10,378 nucleotides of DNA. It comes from Fulvivirga aurantia (GTDB lineage: Bacteria; Bacteroidota; Bacteroidia; Cytophagales; Cyclobacteriaceae). This document shows positions 5,523 through 10,378 of this stretch, in pieces (within the stretch, counting starts at the first letter, position 1; each line of letters starts with the position of its first letter). The DNA is taken from NCBI RefSeq assembly GCF_009711475.1, contig NZ_SMMD01000839.1, positions 1 through 10,378 on the forward strand, in the 5' to 3' direction. The notes beneath the pieces are model-generated. The model saw only the letters and a list, made by a program, of their open reading frames with translations. It was not told where the DNA came from and searched no databases. Made by a program: the position numbers and the translations under genes.

Positions 5523-6617
5523 TCAAGCAGGAACTAACTCCGGCTCCTTCTTACCAAAAAATTTTAATGTACGATAGTGCGATTTAAGGGCACCGATAAA
5601 GGTTTCATTCTCGTAGTAAGGTATATCGTATTTCTTGGCTGTACGCTCTACAATTTTCGAGATTTCAGGATAATGCACATGACATATGTTTGGAAACAAA
5701 TGGTGCTCTATCTGAAAATTAAGTCCACCACAAAGAAACTTGGCCATTGGGCTTTTTCTTGAAAAGTTAGCCGTTGTACGCATCTGGTGCACAGCCCAAG
5801 ATTCCTCAAGTTTCCCTTCTGTATCAGGCTCAGGAAAACTCATACCCTCTACTACATGCGCAAGTTGAAATACAAGACCTAAAACAAATCCCTCAGCAAG
5901 ATGCATCGACACAAAGCCAATCAAAAACTGCCACCAGGTAATGTCTAATACTACTAAAGGCACTACAATAAACAACGCATAATATAAAGCCTTAAAAAAG
6001 AAAAGATTAAAGTACTCTATTTTAGGCCTCTTAGAGTTATCTGTTTGTCCTATCTTCTTCTGAAAAAACTTTACGTAATCCTTTCTAAAAACCCATGATA
6101 ATGAGGCTAGTCCGTATAAGAAAAATGCATAGAAATGCTGGTATTTCATGATTGGCTTCCTCTTCTCACCTGGCGATACTCTCACTAAACCTGGAGCTAC
6201 ATCAAGGTCTTCGTCATGCCCTGGTATATTGGTAAAAGTGTGATGCACCTTGTTATGACTCACACTCCATACATAAGCATTAGCACCAATTATATTGAAG
6301 CTATAGCTCATGAGCTTATTGACTTTTTGCTTAGAAGAGTATGAACCGTGGATGGCATCATGACTTACATTGAAACCAATAAAAGCCTGAGTCATTCCTA
6401 AGAGGATAGCCAGAATTAAATTTGTAGTAAGGGAAAAACCTCCCAGGATAATAAGAAGATAAAGGCCCACTAAAGACCCTAAAAAGAATACGGATTTGAA
6501 AACCATCTCCGCATTTGCATTTTTACTTATGTTATTTGATTTGAAATATTCATCAACTGCCTTTTTTACGTCTGTGTAGAAACCCGGTTGATTACGACCG
6601 TTAAATTTTACCTTCAT
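5523..6617 (-). CDS. Membrane fatty acid desaturase (front-end, acyl-lipid/linoleoyl-CoA desaturase-like)
   Basis: A 364-aa integral-membrane di-iron desaturase that introduces a double bond into fatty acyl chains, affecting membrane fluidity. The three histidine boxes are intact: HDAIH (86-90), HNKVHH (121-126) and QIEHH (302-306). Glutamine in place of the first histidine of box three is characteristic of front-end (delta-5/delta-6-type) desaturases. Additional conserved-looking segments are GHDEDLDV after box two and WAVHQMRTTANFS before box three. Membrane segments surround residues 42-84 and 205-255. There is no fused cytochrome b5 domain (no HPGG), so it needs a separate electron donor such as ferredoxin. 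Regiospecificity cannot be read from sequence. The start ATG at 6617 follows an AT-rich leader without Shine-Dalgarno. It is transcribed towards, and abuts, the Lrp-family gene. Confidence 0.93.
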   Translation of the reverse strand: MKVKFNGRNQPGFYTDVKKAVDEYFKSNNISKNANAEMVFKSVFFLGSLVGLYLLIILGGFSLTTNLILAILLGMTQAFIGFNVSHDAIHGSYSSKQKVNKLMSYSFNIIGANAYVWSVSHNKVHHTFTNIPGHDEDLDVAPGLVRVSPGEKRKPIMKYQHFYAFFLYGLASLSWVFRKDYVKFFQKKIGQTDNSKRPKIEYFNLFFFKALYYALFIVVPLVVLDITWWQFLIGFVSMHLAEGFVLGLVFQLAHVVEGMSFPEPDTEGKLEESWAVHQMRTTANFSRKSPMAKFLCGGLNFQIEHHLFPNICHVHYPEISKIVERTAKKYDIPYYENETFIGALKSHYRTLKFFGKKEPELVPA

Positions 6618-6723
6618 ATTTTCGAATTATATTTTAGTTCCGTCCGCGAAAAAAATAGCGCTTTTATGAATCTGCTAAGATAATACTAAAAAGACGGGTT
6701 ACAGAAGCTCTTAATGATTTTTT

Positions 6724-6737
6724 GAACTATTAAGTTC
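6724..6737. repeat. Short palindrome between the PNPOx-like and desaturase genes
   Basis: GAACT-ATTA-AGTTC, a perfect 5-bp inverted repeat with a 4-nt loop, lies just after the PNPOx-like stop and about 107 bp before the desaturase ATG. It is too weak and lacks a following T-run on either strand, so it is not a convincing terminator; it could be an operator or chance. Otherwise the 132-bp gap shows only AT-rich sequence and no clear promoter. Confidence 0.3.
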
Positions 6738-6749
6738 GGCCTTATCCGA

Positions 6750-7397
6750 TTATCTCATAAATTCTTTGACTGAAGGCGGAGTTTCAATACCTGCTCTAAG
6801 TGCGGGATCCGGTTCAGGATCACCAATTTGCGGTTTTATAGGTATTACCCCTGCCCAAATATCTAAGTCGTAATCTTCGCGATCGTCTGCCGGTGGCCCC
6901 TGCCTGATCTTTGCTGAAGCTTCATCTATCTCAATAGCCAACACTGTTGTAGCGTTCATTTCTTTGCGATTAGGCTTTCTTGCTTCATCCCACCGACCTT
7001 TAATTATTTGCTCTGAAAGTATATATAGAGCATGCTCTTTTTCACCTTCCTCCACCACCCTGGCTTTACCAAAGACTACAACAGATCGGTAATTCATAGA
7101 ATGATGGAATGCTGACCGGGCGAGCACAAGACCATCAACATGGGTTACTGTAAGACAAATGGGTATGCCCTGCTGCGTCTGCCTGAGCATTCTGCTTGAG
7201 GCGGCTCCATGCAAATACAGCTTATTGCCAGACCTACCATATAATGTGGGTATTACAAACGGTTGCTCACCCATAGTAAACCCAACATGGCATAAATAGC
7301 CAGCATCCAGAATACTATAGACCGTTTCCTTGTCGTAATGACCTCGTTTTGGTACGCGCTTTACCTTGCTCCTTGCAGATTGAGAATATTGAGTCAT
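6750..7397 (-). CDS. Pyridoxamine 5'-phosphate oxidase-like flavin-binding split-barrel protein
   Basis: A 215-aa protein of the FMN-binding split-barrel superfamily (PNPOx-related, NimA-like group). Recognisable family segments are PKRGHYDKETVYSILDAGYLCHVGF (16-40), QPFVIPTLYGR (45-55), YLHGAASSRML (61-71), a very conserved block DGLVLARSAFHHSMNYRSVVVFG (88-110), KGRWDEARKPNRKE (133-146), the SAKIRQGPPADD stretch (161-172) and WAGVIP (181-186). Proteins of this group bind FMN or a related cofactor, but the reaction is mostly unknown; they are not the classical PdxH. It is divergent from a MocR/PdxR-type regulator across 87 bp, an arrangement in which the MocR protein commonly controls its divergent partner. 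A role in B6 or flavin metabolism or detoxification is inferred. The start ATG at 7397 has no Shine-Dalgarno. Confidence 0.88.
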   Translation of the reverse strand: MTQYSQSARSKVKRVPKRGHYDKETVYSILDAGYLCHVGFTMGEQPFVIPTLYGRSGNKLYLHGAASSRMLRQTQQGIPICLTVTHVDGLVLARSAFHHSMNYRSVVVFGKARVVEEGEKEHALYILSEQIIKGRWDEARKPNRKEMNATTVLAIEIDEASAKIRQGPPADDREDYDLDIWAGVIPIKPQIGDPEPDPALRAGIETPPSVKEFMR

Positions 7398-7439
7398 GAT
7401 TATTTTATTTTATTGTTTAAGTAAATATAATCGCCTTCT

Positions 7440-7457
7440 GGATTACCTTAGTCATCC
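7440..7457. promoter_or_regulatory. Imperfect palindrome, candidate MocR operator
   Basis: GGATTAC (7440-7446), spacer CTTA, GTCATCC (7451-7457). The two arms are reverse complements at six of seven positions. It sits in the 87-bp divergent gap, 27 bp before the MocR ATG and 42 bp from the PNPOx-like ATG, a position from which bound protein could affect both promoters. Confidence 0.42.
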
Positions 7458-7484
7458 AATTTCAAATATGTAAAGGGTCCGGTT

Positions 7485-8945
7485 ATGTATCCATGGAAAA
7501 CAGTAATTGCTTTAAATAAAGACCTGAAAAGACCTCTCTATCTCCAATTTGCTGATCAGGTGGTAAAAGAAATAAATAATGGAAGGATAAAGCCTGGCTT
7601 AAAACTACCAGGCACCCGGCAGCTCAGCATTATATTAGAAATTAACAGGAAAACTGTTATCCAAGCTATAGATAAACTTGTTGCACAAGGCTGGCTTGAG
7701 GCAGTTCCTTCTAAAGGAACATTTGTACCTCGCCAACTTCCCTTGTCAAAAACAAAGCCTTTAGATCAAGACGCCTTCAATGGTAACCCAATCAATACCG
7801 ACTCTGACTACACTTACATAGAAGATCAACCACAAGCATCACACCATATACTGCAGGTTGATGGTGGCTGTCCGGACACACGACTGGCTCCCATAGATTG
7901 GTTTTACAAGGAAAGTAAAGCGGCCATAAAAATGAGAAACGGCTTTAAATTATTGAAATATGCAGATGCTCGAGGTTCGCAGAAATTACGTGAAGTGATG
8001 GTCGACTATTTAGCCGAATCAAGGGGTATGGACATCTCCATAGCGCATATTATGATTACAAGAGGTAGTCAAATGGGCATTTTTCTAACCATGAATTTGC
8101 TACTAGGAAGAAGTAAATGTGCCGCTATGGGTGATAGCAGTTATGACGCTGCAGACTGGGTAGTGCTTTTTAATGATAGCAAGATTTTAAGAATACCAGT
8201 TGATGCTCAGGGGCTGGATGCAAATCACCTGGAGAATATTTGCTTGCAGCGCAAAGTACACGTGGTATACATTACACCACACCACCACTTTCCCACTACG
8301 GTGACATTATCAAGCGAGCGTAGACTTAAATTATTAGACCTGGCAGAGAAGTACAATTTCTACATCATTGAAGACGATTACGACTTTGACTTCCATTATA
8401 AAAGCGGTCCCGTTTTGCCACTAGCAAGCCTCAACAGACATCGGGTGATCTATATTGGCTCCTTTAGTAAAATTTTTGCGCCAGGCATACGAGTGGGCTA
8501 TTTAGTAGCCCAACCTTCTATAATTGAACAGTTGAGTAAAATAAGTCGAATTATAGATAGACAAGGTGATCAGGTACTACAACAGGTGATTGCTGAAGCC
8601 ATAACTTCTGGCGAACTCAACAGGCATTTAAAAAAATCGATAAAGTTATACCGGCAGAGAAGGGATTATTTAGCCGTTCAACTTCGTGAGAAATTAGGAA
8701 ATCATGTCACTTTTGACCTACCGGAAGGCGGCATGGCCATTTGGCTAAAATTGATTGATGTAAAACTCTCTGACCTTAAACCACACCTTGAGGAAAACGG
8801 CCTGTCAATAGATATAAACACCGATCTTGCCCGGGATTATAATGCCTTTAGATTTGGATTTGCCTCGTTAACTTTCGAGGAAATTGATGATGCCGTGAAA
8901 ATTTTGAGTAAAGTAATCTATGAAGTTAAACGGCCTTCATCTTAA
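7485..8945 (+). CDS. MocR/PdxR-family regulator: GntR helix-turn-helix fused to PLP-dependent aminotransferase domain
   Basis: A 486-aa regulator of usual MocR length. The N-terminal GntR winged helix spans about residues 14-84: RPLYLQFADQVVKEINNGRIKPGLKLPGTRQLS, then NRKTVIQAIDKLVAQGWLEAVPSKGTFV. A linker (85-125) joins it to a fold-type I aminotransferase domain (about 126-480). That domain keeps the cofactor residues: the EDDYD stretch (296-300) contacting the pyridine ring, and K329 in GSFSKIFAPGIRVGY as the Schiff-base lysine. MocR proteins sense PLP or amino-compound derivatives and usually regulate genes of B6, GABA or taurine metabolism, often divergently. ATG at 7485 is preceded by AAAGGG at 7472, a modest Shine-Dalgarno. 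The divergent PNPOx-like gene is the likely target. The 3' end overlaps the dnaA 3' end by 20 bp. Confidence 0.93.
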   Translation: MYPWKTVIALNKDLKRPLYLQFADQVVKEINNGRIKPGLKLPGTRQLSIILEINRKTVIQAIDKLVAQGWLEAVPSKGTFVPRQLPLSKTKPLDQDAFNGNPINTDSDYTYIEDQPQASHHILQVDGGCPDTRLAPIDWFYKESKAAIKMRNGFKLLKYADARGSQKLREVMVDYLAESRGMDISIAHIMITRGSQMGIFLTMNLLLGRSKCAAMGDSSYDAADWVVLFNDSKILRIPVDAQGLDANHLENICLQRKVHVVYITPHHHFPTTVTLSSERRLKLLDLAEKYNFYIIEDDYDFDFHYKSGPVLPLASLNRHRVIYIGSFSKIFAPGIRVGYLVAQPSIIEQLSKISRIIDRQGDQVLQQVIAEAITSGELNRHLKKSIKLYRQRRDYLAVQLREKLGNHVTFDLPEGGMAIWLKLIDVKLSDLKPHLEENGLSIDINTDLARDYNAFRFGFASLTFEEIDDAVKILSKVIYEVKRPSS

Positions 8946-10353
8946 GCTTCTTTTTTAGTTCTTCTACAGACGATTTGAAGTTGGCATTAGTATCAATCAT
9001 ATCATTTACTGATTGCACGGCATGTATCACAGTACTATGATCTCTGCCTCCAAAATGATAACCAATGGCTTTTAAAGAATGGTTGGTGTATTCTTTTGAG
9101 AAATACATCGCTACCTGCCTGGCAATCACTATTTCTTTTTTCCTAATCTTGTCTTTTAAAGACTCGACTTCTACTTTAAAATACTCAGAAACTGTTTTTT
9201 GGATGTAGTCGATACTCACTTCAGTATCAATATCCTGTACGATATTCTTGAGCGTTTGCTTGGCCAGCTCAAGGTCAATATCTACGCGATTAAGCGAAGC
9301 ATGTGCTATTAAAGAAATCAACACGCCTTCTAATTCACGCACGTTGGTATCTACGCTGTAAGCCAGATACTCAATTACATTTTCAGGGATGTAAATACCA
9401 TCTGCCTGCATCTTACGCTGAATGATCGCGACCCTTGTCTCATAATCAGGCTGCTGAAGATCAGCTGTCAGCCCCCACTTAAACCTGGAAAGCAGTCTCT
9501 CCTGAAGCCCCTTCAGGTCTCTTGGAGGACAATCACTAGTCATGATAATTTGCTTACCTGCCTGGTGAAGGTGATTAAATATATGGAAGAAAATTTCCTG
9601 AGTTCTTTCTTTGCCTGCAAGAAATTGTACATCATCGATAATCAGTACATCCACCTGCATGTAATAATTCTGAAACTCCTGAATTTTATTATTCTTCAGG
9701 GCATCAATAAACTGATTAGTAAACTTCTCTGATGATACATAAAGCACAAATCGGTTGCCCGGACTGTTCTTTATTTCGTTACCTACGGCTTGCACGAGGT
9801 GGGTTTTGCCTAATCCAACGCCTCCATAGAGCATCAACGGATTGAAAGAAGTAACACCCGGCTTCTGTGCAACAGCGAAACCTGCAGAACGGGCCAACCT
9901 GTTGCAATCACCTTCTATATAGGTGTCAAATACATAATTAGGATTCAGCTGTGACTCCTGATAAAGAGAGTCGACAGATTTAAGCTGAAATGGAGAAACG
10001 TATTCCTCTTTGCTACCATTTGAGCCGTATGGCTGCTTCTTTGGTGGGTTAGACCTGTTGGGTAAATTAACAGAAAGTGGTGACGAGCCGCTATTTCCTT
10101 TATCTACTATAACAGAGTATTCTAATTTGGCTTGTGGCCCCATTACAGATGTAATGGCTTTTTTAAGAATATGTACGTAATGTTCTTCGAGCCATTCATA
10201 AAAAAACTGACTCGGCACCTGTATTGTCAGTACGTCATTATTACACCTAAGTGGAGATATCGGCTTGAACCAAGTGTTAAAACTTTGGTCCGCCACATCC
10301 TCTTTGATAACCCGAAGGCAATCATTCCACACCGTTTCGCAATCCAGCTGCAT
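8926..10353 (-). CDS. dnaA: Chromosomal replication initiator protein DnaA
   Basis: Replication initiator that binds DnaA boxes at oriC as an ATP-bound filament and opens the duplex. It is full length (475 aa) with all four domains. Domain I (about 1-75, CETVWNDCLRVIKEDVADQSFNTWFKPI) is for self-association and helicase loading. A polar linker rich in Ser, Pro and Asn follows (about 85-120). The AAA+ core (about 136-350) has Walker A GGVGLGKT (177-184), Walker B VLIIDDVQFL (236-245), a box VII-like stretch LQERLLSRFKWGL (283-295) and sensor II-region NVRELEG (337-343). Domain IV ends in the DNA-binding signature GYHFGGRDHSTVIHAV (431-446). The start ATG at 10353 gives the usual short N-terminus. 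dnaN is not on its 3' side; a MocR gene converges on it instead. No DnaA-box cluster is visible nearby, and only 25 nt upstream of the start are available. Confidence 0.98.
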   Translation of the reverse strand: MQLDCETVWNDCLRVIKEDVADQSFNTWFKPISPLRCNNDVLTIQVPSQFFYEWLEEHYVHILKKAITSVMGPQAKLEYSVIVDKGNSGSSPLSVNLPNRSNPPKKQPYGSNGSKEEYVSPFQLKSVDSLYQESQLNPNYVFDTYIEGDCNRLARSAGFAVAQKPGVTSFNPLMLYGGVGLGKTHLVQAVGNEIKNSPGNRFVLYVSSEKFTNQFIDALKNNKIQEFQNYYMQVDVLIIDDVQFLAGKERTQEIFFHIFNHLHQAGKQIIMTSDCPPRDLKGLQERLLSRFKWGLTADLQQPDYETRVAIIQRKMQADGIYIPENVIEYLAYSVDTNVRELEGVLISLIAHASLNRVDIDLELAKQTLKNIVQDIDTEVSIDYIQKTVSEYFKVEVESLKDKIRKKEIVIARQVAMYFSKEYTNHSLKAIGYHFGGRDHSTVIHAVQSVNDMIDTNANFKSSVEELKKKLKMKAV

Positions 10354-10378
10354 GTACTGAAATCTAAAATTTTGACAG

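Noticed and set aside
6698..6704. Another CTGTAAC on the minus strand, upstream of the desaturase gene, suggesting a further ECF promoter
   Set aside because: No CGTC lies 17 nt downstream; the only CGTC follows almost immediately, which is the wrong spacing. Treated as chance.
6724..6737. Palindrome after the PNPOx-like gene as a terminator
   Set aside because: The stem is only 5 bp and AT-rich, and on the minus strand is followed by A residues, not T.

Overview
The window looks like ordinary chromosome of a Bacteroidota bacterium, probably of the class Cytophagia. The grounds are moderate-to-low GC content, AT-rich leaders mostly without Shine-Dalgarno sequences, a DUF6249-like membrane protein beside an ECF sigma factor, and the style of the DnaA, AhcY and front-end desaturase proteins. 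Genus cannot be decided from the sequence alone. There are no transposons, phage genes, CRISPR arrays, tRNAs or rRNAs, and no gap between genes exceeds about 175 bases.

Left part (1-3571). The 3' end of an unrecognised multi-pass membrane protein is followed 12 nt later by an SLC13/DASS-family sodium-coupled anion transporter on the same strand. Converging on it with a 3-nt gap is a small DUF6249-like membrane protein. Divergent from that protein is a two-gene operon: an ECF sigma factor and a two-TM putative anti-sigma factor. The gap between the two divergent units holds two back-to-back copies of the same ECF-type promoter, CTGTAAC-N17-CGTC. They suggest that the sigma factor drives both its own operon and the DUF6249 gene, so the three form one small envelope-linked regulon. 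This is the most interesting signal in the window.

Middle part (3525-6617). A strong hairpin ends ahcY, which encodes S-adenosylhomocysteine hydrolase on the minus strand. Divergent from ahcY is an Lrp/AsnC-family regulator. Between them lies a 10-bp perfect inverted repeat whose centre resembles the E. coli Lrp consensus. The Lrp gene abuts a convergent membrane fatty-acid desaturase with no intervening base.

Right part (6750-10378). A PNPOx-like flavin split-barrel protein and a MocR/PdxR-type regulator (GntR helix-turn-helix plus PLP aminotransferase domain) are divergent across 87 bp. That gap contains an 18-bp imperfect palindrome, a pairing that suggests local vitamin-B6-linked control. 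The MocR gene overlaps by 20 bp, tail to tail, with dnaA, whose complete coding sequence ends the window. No DnaA-box cluster (oriC) is visible here.

Overall: mostly housekeeping and regulatory genes, with three local regulator-plus-operator modules (ECF, Lrp and MocR) and three convergent gene ends with no room for a terminator.
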